From: an uncultured Bacilli bacterium
GTDB taxonomy: Bacteria > Bacillota_I > Bacilli_A > RFN20 > CAG-449
Reading direction: 5' to 3'
DNA length: 64,000 nt
Assembly (NCBI GenBank): GCA_947632435.1
Contig: CANRPC010000008.1
Location: 1-64,000 of the forward strand
Positions 35,032 through 44,792 of the stretch are shown here, piece after piece (within the stretch, counting starts at the first letter, position 1; every line of letters starts with the position of its first letter). The translations under genes and the position numbers were made by a program. Under the pieces are notes generated by a model. That model did no database searches and was not told the DNA's origin. It saw only the letters and a program-made list of their open reading frames with translations.

Positions 35032-35959
35032 TTTCTTCACTCTTCTTTATCAAATCATTTATTTCATTTTCATCATAAGAAAAACCCATTCCTCTTATTT
35101 CATGAGCTTTCACTATCGTAACAAAAGCTTTAGGATCGATTTCTACGATTGCATTTTTTAAAATATAATATTCTTTAACATCAAAGCATACTTGAATAAC
35201 CTTGATATTTTTTTTAGAATATCCACCTTGAGAAAGAAGCAACGTAGATCCTCTTTCCATTTTTTCAATAATAAAATTGTTAATTTCTTCATATTTTTCT
35301 GACACTATATAGGCTATATAACTAGCTTTTCCACCAATAAATATTTTATCCATCGCAAATGCTGTGACAAATGCTGCAAGAATACCTATTAAAGCTAAAT
35401 CAAATTTTTTAATAACAAAAATACCAAAGATGATTACTAAAGTATCAATAATAAAAGAAGAAACACCAACTCGAATTTTAAATAGTTTATATATGATAAG
35501 TGTAGGAATATCAACTCCGCCTGTTGAACCTCCACCTAAAAAGGTTAATCCCACACCTAATCCAGTTATAGCTCCTCCAAATAAAGCGGCTAAAATAAGA
35601 TGAGATAAATTATTTATATCAAGATGAAAAATACTGCCATTAGAATATAAAAAAGAAAAAAGATAAACACCAATTGGATAAACAATCGTGGCACATAAAG
35701 TTTGTAAAGCAAAACGTTTACCTAAAGTAAAGATTCCTAAAATAAAGAAAGCCCAAGTAAAAATAGTTATATAAAATTCTTCATTTATAAATGATATATT
35801 AACCTTTATTAAATTACTTAAAACAATAGCTAAACCAGATATTCCTCCAGAAACTATATTATATGGAAGATAAAAAAATGAAGTGGCAAAAGAAAGAAGT
35901 AAACTACCAATAATTACTAAAAATAAATTTTTGGTTGCATTAAGAGTCTTATTTAGCAT
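35024..35959 (-). CDS. YitT family membrane protein (DUF161 plus DUF2179)
   Basis: A 311-residue membrane protein of the YitT family. Five to six helices fill about 10-200, with the conserved FFYLPYNIVSGGISGLAIVL and the Gly-rich GLGVGLTFLGGGSTGGVDIP. A cytosolic DUF2179 domain follows (about 215-305: RGSTLLLSQGGYSKKNIKVI... and a C-terminal IRGMGFSY). Substrate and role are unknown; amino acid or small-molecule transport has been proposed for relatives. It starts inside the last codons of prfB and overlaps uvrB at its end, so it is embedded in the secA operon. Confidence 0.9.
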   Translation of the reverse strand: MLNKTLNATKNLFLVIIGSLLLSFATSFFYLPYNIVSGGISGLAIVLSNLIKVNISFINEEFYITIFTWAFFILGIFTLGKRFALQTLCATIVYPIGVYLFSFLYSNGSIFHLDINNLSHLILAALFGGAITGLGVGLTFLGGGSTGGVDIPTLIIYKLFKIRVGVSSFIIDTLVIIFGIFVIKKFDLALIGILAAFVTAFAMDKIFIGGKASYIAYIVSEKYEEINNFIIEKMERGSTLLLSQGGYSKKNIKVIQVCFDVKEYYILKNAIVEIDPKAFVTIVKAHEIRGMGFSYDENEINDLIKKSEENE

Positions 35960-37062
35960 TTTTAACCTCCCATTTTAAATATGAAAGAATTAATTCATCT
36001 AATTGTCCATCCATTATTGCAGAAACATTGTTTGTTTCATATAAAGAGCGATGATCTTTAACCATAGTGTAAGGGCAAAAAACATAAGAACGAATTTGAT
36101 TTCCCCATTCAATATTTTTTTGTTCTCCACGAATTTGTAATAACTCTTTTTGTCTTTCTTGTTCTTTTAAAATTAGCAAACGAGATTTTAAAATATTCAT
36201 AGCAATTTCTCTATTTTGAATTTGACTTCTTTCATTTTGACAAGAAACCACAATACCAGTTGGAATATGTTTTATACGTATCGCAGATTCTGTTTTATTA
36301 ACATTTTGACCGCCTGCCCCTGAAGAACGATAAGTATCAATTTTTAAGTCTTTTTCTGATATTTCTAAATTGATATCATCATTTATTTCTGGAGTTACTT
36401 CAACAGAGGCAAAAGAAGTATGTCTTCTTCCTGAAGCATCAAATGGAGATATTCTTACAAGACGATGAACCCCTTTTTCGGATTTTAAAAGACCATAAGC
36501 ATTTTTTCCTTTAATTATAAAGGAAACACTTTTAATGCCTGCTTCTTCACCAACTTGATAATCTAATGGTTGAATTTTAAAATGATGTTGCTCTGCATAA
36601 CGTACATACATTCTATAAAGCATTTCTGCCCAATCTTGAGATTCAGTACCACCTGCTCCTGGATGTAATTCCATAATCGCATTGCAATTATCAAATTTTG
36701 ATGATAATAAAACAGCAGTTTCAAATAAATGCATCTTTTTTTCTAAATCAATTATTTCATCAGAAATAAGTTGATGCATTTGTAAATCATCTTCTTCTTT
36801 TAATAAATAAAACATTTCCTCTAAAGATTTTAAATTTGTTTCTAAGGAATAATATTCATCGATTTTTTCTTTAATATTATTAGCTTTATTTACAATTTGT
36901 AAGGCTTTTTTATTATCTTGCCAAAAATCATCTTCACTAATTTGTTTGTCGAGCATTTCTTTTTGCTTTTTTAAATTAGTGACGTCAAAGTGAATCACCT
37001 AATTCCTTTAATAGAGCAAAAAGAGCGCTTAGACAATTTTTAATTTCATATAGTTCTAACAT
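35949..37062 (-). CDS. prfB: Peptide chain release factor 2, with programmed +1 frameshift
   Basis: RF2 reads UAA and UGA stop codons. The gene is in two frames: 25 codons from the ATG at 37062 (MLELYEIKN...LLKELGDSL), then an in-frame TGA at 36987-36985. Skipping one base there (T at 36987) gives GAC and a 345-residue continuation, 370 residues in all. The site has the classical parts: internal Shine-Dalgarno-like AGGTGA, slippery CTT and TGA C. In the joined protein the anticodon tripeptide SPF falls at 205-207 and the GGQ at 250-252, the same as E. coli RF2. A GTG inside the site (36998) is only an apparent start. RF2 levels therefore autoregulate. It lies 29 bases after secA. Confidence 0.95.
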
Positions 37063-37091
37063 GTCTATTTTCGCCCCTTTTTTAATAATAA

Positions 37092-39614
37092 TTATTTATT
37101 TTCTGTTTGAAGTTTTTCTTTTTCTTCTTGTTCTTGTTTTATTTTTTCTAAAGATCCTTCTTTTGGAAGTTCTTGTTTTGGAGCATCTACTTCAGATGGA
37201 CCTTGATGCATTTGCTCTAATTTTTCTTCTCTTAATTGAATTTCAGCACGTAGTAAAGTCGAAGTAACTTCATTTGCAATATTATTAACCATTTCATCGA
37301 ACATTTCATAACCTTCACGTACATATTCTTGAAGTGGATTAGTATTTGCATAACCTCTTAAATGAATGCCATCTCTTAACTTTGCCATTGAATCAATATG
37401 ATTAGTCCAGTAACGGTCAATAGCTCTTAAGGTAACCATTTTTTCAATTTGATCTGGAGCATCTGAAGAAGCACGAACTTTCCAAGTCTCTCTTTTTTTG
37501 TCATAAACACTTATTAAAGCTTCACCAATTTCATCAGTGGCTTCTTGAATAGGTGCTTCATTATAACCTTCGGTAGAGAATGTTCCTTCTTTTAAATATC
37601 TACCAGTTAGATTCTCTTTTAATTTTTGAGCATCTATCCATTTATCGCCTCCGTTTGATACTAAAGATTTATCGACAATAATTTTCGCAGCTTTACGGAA
37701 ATATTCTTGTACAGCATCATAAATGGATTCAGAATATAAAACTTTATCTCTTTGTTCATAAATTACACTTCTTTGTTGACGCATAACATTATCATAATCA
37801 ATAAGTGATTTACGAGTATCAAAGTTTTGACCTTCAATTTTCTTTTGAGCACTTGTAATTGCCGAAGTTACAAAACGATTATTTAATCCTTCATCACCTA
37901 ATGAAGCAAAGGCGTTACGGAGCATATCGCTACCAAAACGAAGAATTAATTCATCATCACAACAAACAAAGAATTTAGAATATCCTGGATCACCTTGACG
38001 TCCTGAACGTCCTCTTAATTGATTATCAATACGTCTTGCTTCATGTCTTTCAGTGCCTATAACACACAATCCTGCGGCATGTTTTACTTCATCGGTATCT
38101 TTAACATCTAATACTCCAGGTCCAAGTTTAATATCAGTACCACGACCTGCCATATTTGTAGCAACTGTGATAGAACCAAGTTCGCCAGCGTGTTCGATAA
38201 TATGAGCTTCACGTTCATGATTTTTAGCATTTAATACTTCATGATTTAAACCAGCATCTAATAATAATTTTGATAAATATTCAGATTTTTCAACGGAAAC
38301 GGTACCAACAAGTATTGGTTGACCAAGAGCATGTCTTTTTTTAATTTCTTCTAAAATAGCTTTATATTTTGCTTGTTCATTTCCATAAACCATATCAATA
38401 TCATCAAAACGAATAACAGGTTTATTAGTTGGAACACAGGTAACATTCATTTTATAAATTTCTCTAAATTCTTCTTCTTCTGTTTTAGCAGTACCTGTCA
38501 TACCAGCAATTTTATTATATAATCCAAAGAAATTTTGATAAGTAATAGTGGCCATAGTAATAGTTTCTTGCTTTATTTTGACATTTTCTTTGGCTTGTAA
38601 AGCTTGTTGTAAACCATCACTATATTCTCTTCCTTTTAAAACACGACCAGTGAAAGCATCGATTAATAAAATTTCATCATCTTTAACCATGTATTCAACA
38701 CCACGTTTCATGATGTAGTTTGCTTTTAAGGCTTGAGTAATACGATGTACTAAATCGGCATTACTTGGATTAGATGAATCGTAAATATTTTTGATATTAA
38801 AAGCTTTTTCCGCCATATCGATACCAGAATCTGTCAAAGAACATGTTTTGGTTTTGATATCGATGGTAAAATCTTTATCTTTTCTTAATGATTTACAAAA
38901 ACGATCCGCGAAAATATAAGTTGAAGCACTTGCTCTTTCACCACCTGAAATAATTAAAGGAGTACGTGATTCATCAATTAAAATTGAGTCTGCTTCATCC
39001 ACGATAGCGTAATTTAAGCCTCTTAAAACACGTCTATCTGTTGATTGAGCCATATTATCACGTAAATAGTCAAATCCTAATTCGCTATTGGTGGTGTATG
39101 TAATATCAGCATTATAAGCATCTTGTTTACCACGTACATCTTTTTCTCTTAAGTTAACATCTACGGTTAATCCAAGAAACTTATAAATTAATCCCATATT
39201 TTCACAGTCTCTCGCGGCTAGATATTCATTTACAGTAACAATATGTACACCTTTACCAGCAAGCGCATTTAAATATGCAGGCATAGTTTCTGTCAAGGTT
39301 TTACCTTCACCAGTTTTCATTTCAGCGACATCGCCTTCATGTAGCACAATGCCTCCCATGACTTGTACTTCAAAAGGAAATTCCCCTCTTACTCTTCTTG
39401 CAGTTTCTCTTACAACAGCGAAAGCTTCTGGTAAAATATCATCTAAAGTTTTGCCTTTAGCTAATAAGTTTTTAAAATAAGGAGTCTTAGCTTTTAATTC
39501 ATCATCTGTTAAAGCTTTCATCTCATTTTCATAAGAAAGAACAATTTTTGCTGTTTTCCTTATTTTTTTTAATCGACGTTTATCAACCATCAAAATTTTA
39601 TCTACAAAGCTCAT
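37092..39614 (-). CDS. secA: Preprotein translocase ATPase SecA
   Basis: Motor that drives secretion through SecYEG. The 840 residues hold both nucleotide-binding domains: GEGKTLTETMPAYL (Walker A region near 101), VDEADSILIDESRTPL (Walker B), MTGTAKTEEEEF, and GRGTDIKLGP with QLRGRSGRQGDPG (motifs V and VI). The helical wing and scaffold follow. The C-terminus ends in a Glu/Lys/Gln-rich stretch and lacks the usual zinc motif CxCxSGK...CH, as in some other Bacilli and Mollicutes. The gene leads the operon secA-prfB-yitT-uvrB-GNAT-GT2. The promoter region holds a dyad that fills the spacer. Confidence 0.96.
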   Translation of the reverse strand: MSFVDKILMVDKRRLKKIRKTAKIVLSYENEMKALTDDELKAKTPYFKNLLAKGKTLDDILPEAFAVVRETARRVRGEFPFEVQVMGGIVLHEGDVAEMKTGEGKTLTETMPAYLNALAGKGVHIVTVNEYLAARDCENMGLIYKFLGLTVDVNLREKDVRGKQDAYNADITYTTNSELGFDYLRDNMAQSTDRRVLRGLNYAIVDEADSILIDESRTPLIISGGERASASTYIFADRFCKSLRKDKDFTIDIKTKTCSLTDSGIDMAEKAFNIKNIYDSSNPSNADLVHRITQALKANYIMKRGVEYMVKDDEILLIDAFTGRVLKGREYSDGLQQALQAKENVKIKQETITMATITYQNFFGLYNKIAGMTGTAKTEEEEFREIYKMNVTCVPTNKPVIRFDDIDMVYGNEQAKYKAILEEIKKRHALGQPILVGTVSVEKSEYLSKLLLDAGLNHEVLNAKNHEREAHIIEHAGELGSITVATNMAGRGTDIKLGPGVLDVKDTDEVKHAAGLCVIGTERHEARRIDNQLRGRSGRQGDPGYSKFFVCCDDELILRFGSDMLRNAFASLGDEGLNNRFVTSAITSAQKKIEGQNFDTRKSLIDYDNVMRQQRSVIYEQRDKVLYSESIYDAVQEYFRKAAKIIVDKSLVSNGGDKWIDAQKLKENLTGRYLKEGTFSTEGYNEAPIQEATDEIGEALISVYDKKRETWKVRASSDAPDQIEKMVTLRAIDRYWTNHIDSMAKLRDGIHLRGYANTNPLQEYVREGYEMFDEMVNNIANEVTSTLLRAEIQLREEKLEQMHQGPSEVDAPKQELPKEGSLEKIKQEQEEKEKLQTENK

Positions 39615-39652
39615 TTATTTTTTTGCTCCTTTCAATCGGTGTAATCTAATTT

Positions 39653-39681
39653 ATTATACTATATCTTTTAGATATAGAAAA
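39653..39681 (-). promoter_or_regulatory. secA promoter with dyad in the spacer
   Basis: On the minus strand TATAAT (39658-39653) is the -10. The preceding 19 bases form the perfect inverted repeat CTATATCT-AAA-AGATATAG (39677-39659), exactly filling the spacer, with only a weak -35 (TTTTCT) behind it. A protein bound to the dyad could activate or block the promoter. Confidence 0.5.
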
Positions 39682-39789
39682 GAAAAAAACTCTTTTATTA
39701 CAAGCAAAATTACTAATCTTGTTATTATTAAGCTAAGAAAATAATATTAATAAGTTAAAGGTTAAATTAAAAATTATATATTAGATAAA

Positions 39790-39808
39790 TTTGTTTTCTG
39801 AAAACAAA
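39790..39808. repeat. Short perfect palindrome downstream of the ABC exporter genes
   Basis: TTTGTTTTC and GAAAACAAA flank a single T. It lies 40-60 bases after the 133-residue gene on the minus strand and could help end that transcript, though no long T-run follows. Confidence 0.4.
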
Positions 39809-39846
39809 AATCTTGTACAAAAAACATTTAAAAATTAATTTTAATA

Positions 39847-40248
39847 TTACAATACTTGTTGATCATTTTCATCAAGCATTATTTTAATTTTTACATCTTT
39901 CCAGTTGTCTTTTAAACTTACTCCAAATGGTTTTTCATTAGTAAATATATCTTTATAATTATTGTATTGAACTTTATTTAAGTAATAACTATTTATTTTT
40001 AGAAAAGTATTGTTGATAACTATATGATCTATTACATATTTTTTGTTTTTAAAAGTAAAATAAATACTGACAGTTTCTTCTCTTTTTAAAATATTTTCAA
40101 TTTCTTTTAAAGAATATGGCTTAGAATAATATTGATTTATGGATTTTAAATACGTAATAATTTCTTCAAATCTTTTTATACTTTTAAAAGAAACAACATT
40201 TTCTTCATTTTCTTTTTTCTTTTTTAATTTTGAAAACATTTTCATCAC
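39847..40248 (-). CDS. Hypothetical protein downstream of the ABC exporter pair
   Basis: A 133-residue protein without a recognised domain. The first 20 residues are strongly basic (FSKLKKKKENEEN); the rest alternates helix and beta-like stretches (SIYFTFKNKKYVIDHIVINN, then VKIKIMLDEN). No membrane segment or signal is seen. It follows the ABC transporter gene by 22 bases in the same direction, with AAAGGTGAT before the ATG, so it is probably co-transcribed. The fold might be a small nucleotide- or cystatin-like domain, but this is not supported beyond pattern. Confidence 0.6.
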   Translation of the reverse strand: MMKMFSKLKKKKENEENVVSFKSIKRFEEIITYLKSINQYYSKPYSLKEIENILKREETVSIYFTFKNKKYVIDHIVINNTFLKINSYYLNKVQYNNYKDIFTNEKPFGVSLKDNWKDVKIKIMLDENDQQVL

Positions 40249-40270
40249 CTTTAATATTTAATCATAAAAT

Positions 40271-42022
40271 TTATTTAATTGAAAGAGTACACAAATTATA
40301 ATAATAACCTTTTAAATCCATCAATTCATCATGAGTGCCACTTTCGATTATTTTGCCATTTTCTAATACGATAATTTTATCGGAATTGTATATCGTGGAA
40401 AGTCGATGAGCAACCACTAACATTGTACCAATAGATTTCATTTTTTCTAATGATTTTTGAATTAAAATTTCACTTTCTGTATCAATATTTGCCGTAGCTT
40501 CATCAAGAATTAAAATTGAAGGTTTTCTAACTATTGTTCTTGCAAATGACAATAATTGTCTTTCTCCAGCAGAGAAATTTTTGCCATTTTCTAACACCAC
40601 GTGTTCGTATTTTTTATCTAAACGATTAATAAAACTATCCGCGTGTACATATTCGCAAGCTTTAATTATTTCTTCATCACTAATTTCTTTGTTTCTTAAA
40701 CGTATATTTGTTTTAATATCTCCTGAAAAGAGAAAAACATCTTGTAACATTTGTCCTATTTGTTTTCTTAATGAAGCAATGCTTATATCTTTAATATCAT
40801 GACCATCAATATAAATATGCCCTTTTTGAATATCGTAATTTCTAACTATTAATGATAATATTGTGGTCTTTCCTGCACCTGTTTGCCCAACAAATGCTAC
40901 AGTTTGTCCAGGATTTATTTTAAAACTTACATCTTCTAAAACCCAATTTTCTTTATTATAAGCAAAATAAACATGATCAAATTCTATTGAACCTTCAAAA
41001 TGGTCTAAAACCAAAGCATTTTCTTTTTCTTTAATTAAAGGTTTTATATCCATGAGTAAGAATAATCTTTCTGAAGCGGCAAAACCTCTTTGAAAACCAT
41101 TAAGTAAATCTGCCATATTTTGAATAGGTTCAAAGAAATTTGATAAATATAAATAAAATAAAAGGAAAGTTGAACTTGAAACACTTGGAATTCCAATAGC
41201 AAAACATGTAGCAATTGCTAAAATATAAATAAGAGAAACAGTAGGTCTATAAAAAGCAAAAGCTAAAGTGACATTGTAAGTAGCCTTTTTTAAATTTTTA
41301 TTTTTTTCGGCAAATTCTTTTTTTATTCTTTCTTCTTGATTAAATACTTGTATTACTTTCATGCCAGTAAGAGTTTCACTTACAAAAGAATTCATCTCGG
41401 ATATTCTTTCTCGTTCTTTACGAAACACTTTTTTGGAAACATATTTAAAGATAAAAGAAACAATACCAACAGCAAAAACAAAAATTAACATATATAAAGC
41501 TAATTGCAAATTAACAACAAACATTACAATAAAAGTGACAATAATTAATAATAAATTTTTTATAAGATTGACTATCAAACTTGAAAACATATCTGATAAG
41601 GCTACGGTATCATTTGTAATACGCGTTACTAATTTGCCTACAGGTATATCGTTAATTTGTAAAAGAGAAAGATTTTCAATATGATTAAAGACATCTTCAC
41701 GAAGATTAACAACGATATCTTGACCTACTTTTTGTAAAAGAATAGACATTAAATATCGCATAACAACATTGATAAAAGAAAGCAAAAAATAAGAAAGAGC
41801 TAAAATAATAATTTTTGAAAGTAAAGTATTATTTAAAGTGCTTTCAAGTAATTTTAAATTTTTGGTTGAATCAGAAATTATTAAAGGTAAGCTTATGTCA
41901 AAAAACACGGTTAAAGCAAGCAAAATAAACGCTAAAAAGAAGTACTTTTTATAAGGTTTAATATATTTAATCGCGCGTAAAAATATTTCTTTATCTTTCA
42001 TTACTCTTTTATCTTGTTTCAT
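40271..42022 (-). CDS. ABC transporter, fused permease/ATPase (exporter half 2)
   Basis: About 583 residues when started at the ATG at 42022, which follows TGGAG by eight bases; an ATG four codons earlier lacks a ribosome site. Six helices (about 30-320) precede an ATPase with Walker A GQTGAGKTT, Q-loop, signature FSAGERQLLSFA and Walker B ILILDEATANID with Glu after the Asp, so this site is catalytically competent. The signature starts FSAGE instead of LSGGQ. It overlaps the upstream half-transporter gene. The pair resembles YheH/YheI or LmrCD heterodimeric multidrug exporters. Substrate unknown. Confidence 0.92.
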   Translation of the reverse strand: MKQDKRVMKDKEIFLRAIKYIKPYKKYFFLAFILLALTVFFDISLPLIISDSTKNLKLLESTLNNTLLSKIIILALSYFLLSFINVVMRYLMSILLQKVGQDIVVNLREDVFNHIENLSLLQINDIPVGKLVTRITNDTVALSDMFSSLIVNLIKNLLLIIVTFIVMFVVNLQLALYMLIFVFAVGIVSFIFKYVSKKVFRKERERISEMNSFVSETLTGMKVIQVFNQEERIKKEFAEKNKNLKKATYNVTLAFAFYRPTVSLIYILAIATCFAIGIPSVSSSTFLLFYLYLSNFFEPIQNMADLLNGFQRGFAASERLFLLMDIKPLIKEKENALVLDHFEGSIEFDHVYFAYNKENWVLEDVSFKINPGQTVAFVGQTGAGKTTILSLIVRNYDIQKGHIYIDGHDIKDISIASLRKQIGQMLQDVFLFSGDIKTNIRLRNKEISDEEIIKACEYVHADSFINRLDKKYEHVVLENGKNFSAGERQLLSFARTIVRKPSILILDEATANIDTESEILIQKSLEKMKSIGTMLVVAHRLSTIYNSDKIIVLENGKIIESGTHDELMDLKGYYYNLCTLSIK

Positions 42023-43787
42023 AATTTTCTCCATTTAATTTAGCTTCAAATTTTTGTATGTAAACAAGATTTTTGTATAATAATGAGCTTTTTAATAATT
42101 CTTCATGAGTACCATAAGCATCGATTTCTCCATCTTTTAAAACAAGAATCTTATCTAAATGTTCTACAGTAGAAATACGAGAAGATACTAAAATCGTCGT
42201 TTTATTTTCTCTTAATGATAAAATGTTATTTAAAATCTCTTGTTCTGTTTTCATATCAACTGCAGAAAGAGAATCATCTAAAATCATAATTGGAGCGTTT
42301 TTAATATATGCTCTTGCAATCGCTATTCTTTGTTTTTGACCACCAGATAAAGAAACACCTTTTTCACCAACCATCGTTTGATATTGGTTATCAAAAAGTA
42401 AAATATTATCATGAACAGAAGCAAATTTTGCTGCATTTATAATATCTTCATCTTGATATTTTTCATCTTTAAAAGAAATATTATTAAAAACAGTATCGGA
42501 AAAAAGAATATTTTCTTGAGGGACATAAGCAATATTTTCTCTTACATCTTTTATTTTTAAATGCATAATATCTTCATTATCGATAAATACTTTACCTTCT
42601 TCGATATTATATAATCTTAATAAAATATCCATTAAAGTGGATTTTCCACTTCCTATTTTTCCTACTATACCGATTCTTTCACCATGATTTATTTTTAAAG
42701 TAATATTATTTAAACAATTATTTTTTGCACCTTTATATTTAAAAGAAAAATCTTTAAATTCAATATCACCTTTAACTTTATTAGTAAAATTATTTGTTCC
42801 TTCTTTAAGTTCTACTTCTAAATCAAGAACTTTACTAATACGTTTTAAAGAGGCATTTGCTTTTGAAATCATCACAATAATTTGCCCAAAAGCCATCATT
42901 GGCCAAACTAAAGTGTTAAAATAACCAACAAATGTGACAATTTTTCCCGCGCTTAAAGCACTTTCTAAAGAATTATTTACATTTAAATAAACATAATATC
43001 CTCCAACACCAAGAATAATAACGATAACCGTTGAGCATAAAAAAGATATTATAGAATCGACAAAAGAAGAAAATCTAGTTAAATTTATTTCTGCTTTACG
43101 ACATTCTTTACCTAAACGTTTTGCTTCTAATTTTTCAAATCCTTCTTGTACGAATGCTTTTATCACCCGAATTCCTGAAAAATTTTCTTGAGCAAAATCA
43201 GAAAGGGCATCTAATTTTTTTTGTCTGTTTTCATAAAAAAAGGACATCCATTTTTCGACTAAACCACTTAAAATGGCTAATAAAATAATAGGTATTATAG
43301 AAAAAAGAGTTAATCTCCAATCTAAAGAAAACATTTTGTAAAGAGTTAAACCACCAAGAAAAATAAAATCAACAAGCATCATTAAACCAAAGCCAAATAA
43401 ATCTTGAATTGTTTCAATATCATAAGACATTAAAGATAATAATTCGCCGACTTTATGACTAGAAAAATTATTTTGGGAAAATTTTGTTGTCTTTTCAAAA
43501 ATTTTTCTTCTTAAATCGCATTGTACTTGACTGGAAACTTGAAAAAGTGTAATTCTCCATAAAAATCGACCGATAAACATGATAAATGCGACAATAATAA
43601 TAGTTCTTATGATATTATTTAATTCATTTTGATTTGTAGCAATTTCTTGAATATTATCGATAACATAGCCAAGATTTTCTGGAATTAATAATTGAGCATA
43701 ATCAACAGCAATTAACGCTAAAAAGCCTATTAAAAAAGCAAAAAAATGTTTTCTATAATATTCGTTAATATGTCTTGAAAATATCAT
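42009..43787 (-). CDS. ABC transporter, fused permease/ATPase (exporter half 1)
   Basis: A 592-residue half-transporter: six helices (about 15-310), then an ATPase with Walker A GKIGSGKST, signature LSGGQKQRIAIARA and Walker B IMILDDSLSAVD. The residue after the Walker B Asp is Asp and not Glu, typical of the degenerate site of heterodimeric exporters, so it should pair with the downstream half, which keeps Glu. Translation of the second gene starts inside the last codons of this one. It is preceded by the cold-shock gene, which has its own terminator, so the ABC operon starts in the gap at 43788-43860. Confidence 0.92.
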   Translation of the reverse strand: MIFSRHINEYYRKHFFAFLIGFLALIAVDYAQLLIPENLGYVIDNIQEIATNQNELNNIIRTIIIVAFIMFIGRFLWRITLFQVSSQVQCDLRRKIFEKTTKFSQNNFSSHKVGELLSLMSYDIETIQDLFGFGLMMLVDFIFLGGLTLYKMFSLDWRLTLFSIIPIILLAILSGLVEKWMSFFYENRQKKLDALSDFAQENFSGIRVIKAFVQEGFEKLEAKRLGKECRKAEINLTRFSSFVDSIISFLCSTVIVIILGVGGYYVYLNVNNSLESALSAGKIVTFVGYFNTLVWPMMAFGQIIVMISKANASLKRISKVLDLEVELKEGTNNFTNKVKGDIEFKDFSFKYKGAKNNCLNNITLKINHGERIGIVGKIGSGKSTLMDILLRLYNIEEGKVFIDNEDIMHLKIKDVRENIAYVPQENILFSDTVFNNISFKDEKYQDEDIINAAKFASVHDNILLFDNQYQTMVGEKGVSLSGGQKQRIAIARAYIKNAPIMILDDSLSAVDMKTEQEILNNILSLRENKTTILVSSRISTVEHLDKILVLKDGEIDAYGTHEELLKSSLLYKNLVYIQKFEAKLNGENYETR

Positions 43788-43852
43788 AAGCTTTCCTCTT
43801 CTAAGATATTTTATATAAAGGATAGCAAAAAGTAAATTTTAAACGTTTATTT

Positions 43853-43886
43853 ACAAAAAAAAACCAAGAAAATTTATTCTTGGTTT
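43853..43886 (-). terminator. Cold-shock gene terminator
   Basis: On the minus strand AAACCAAGAA pairs perfectly with TTCTTGGTTT around a six-base loop, followed by a run of T. It starts six bases after the csp stop codon. Confidence 0.88.
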
Positions 43887-43892
43887 ATGAAT

Positions 43893-44096
43893 TTATGCGC
43901 CTATTTTCACAACATTTTTTGCTTGAAGACCACGTTCTGTTTCTGTTAAGTCAAATTCTACTTCTTGACCTTCTTCTAAGGAACGGTATCCTTCTTCTTG
44001 GATTTGAGAATAATGCACAAAGATATCTTCGCCTTGACCACGATTAATAAAGCCATAGCCTTTTTCAGCGTTGAACCATTTTACCTTACCTAACAT
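43893..44096 (-). CDS. csp: Cold-shock protein (CspA family)
   Basis: A 67-residue single-stranded nucleic-acid-binding OB-fold protein acting as RNA chaperone. RNP1 is KGYGFI (about 13-18) and RNP2 is DIFVHY (about 25-30), both intact. The start is the ATG at 44096, five bases after AAGGTGG; a GTG three codons upstream is covered by that ribosome site. A TATAAT box on the minus strand (44138-44133) gives a leader of only about 30 bases, much shorter than the long leaders of cold-induced cspA genes. It is monocistronic, with a strong terminator. Confidence 0.95.
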   Translation of the reverse strand: MLGKVKWFNAEKGYGFINRGQGEDIFVHYSQIQEEGYRSLEEGQEVEFDLTETERGLQAKNVVKIGA

Positions 44097-44183
44097 ATTT
44101 ACCACCTTCCTGCAGTTAATGACTACAATTTAATTATAAAAATAAAAATACCTAATTTACATTTTTATTGATAGTCAAATTCT

Positions 44184-44792
44184 TCAATAATTTGACAAAG
44201 AATATGCAATTGTAACAATTTTTATTTTTTTAGGATTTAATGTTTTTAAAAGTGACACACATTGTAATATTGTATTTCCAGTTGTAACAATATCATCCAC
44301 TAAAAGAAGATTTTTATTTTCCAATGTTATGTCCTTTTTTATCATAATATTTTTGCTTGCCACCTCTCTTTCTTTTTTGCTTAAATTTGCTTGTTTATAA
44401 TCTTTGGTTTTAAATAGTACTTTAGCCATTTTTAAATGTAAAGAAGCAAAAATTTTTTCTACATGATTAAAGCCTCTATTTTGATCATGTTCATAGTAAG
44501 AAGGAACAGGAATTAAAATATAGTTGAAAAATTTTAATTTTAAAAAGAAAGCATCATAATTTAAAAAAATAGGAGCTAAAGCAATATCGTTGCATCCTTT
44601 TAATTGATAAATCAAAGAAACAATTTTATCTTTATATGGATATAAAGAATAAACTCTAATATCATTAAAAGATTTTATTCTAGGCTTTCGATTTAAAGAA
44701 ATAAAACATTTTGGGCAGATATCTACTTTGAAAAATAAGGCTAAAAAACCCCATTTTTGAATTTTTTGAAAACAAATTAAGCAATTTGCCAT
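44184..44792 (-). CDS. comFC: ComF family protein (phosphoribosyltransferase-like)
   Basis: A 202-residue ComFC-type protein needed for DNA uptake in competent Firmicutes. It opens with a zinc-finger-like Cys set (CLICFQK... and CPKCF, about 4-30) and ends with a phosphoribosyltransferase domain holding LLVDDIVTTGNTI, the PRPP-loop motif, at about 163-175. The middle has PVPSYYEHDQNRGFNHVEKI, the family signature. Its start lies in the last codons of the comFA-like gene (16-base overlap). An inverted repeat GTCAAATT/AATTTGAC (44174-44196 on the plus strand) spans the stop codon. Other competence genes are outside the window. Confidence 0.9.
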   Translation of the reverse strand: MANCLICFQKIQKWGFLALFFKVDICPKCFISLNRKPRIKSFNDIRVYSLYPYKDKIVSLIYQLKGCNDIALAPIFLNYDAFFLKLKFFNYILIPVPSYYEHDQNRGFNHVEKIFASLHLKMAKVLFKTKDYKQANLSKKEREVASKNIMIKKDITLENKNLLLVDDIVTTGNTILQCVSLLKTLNPKKIKIVTIAYSLSNY

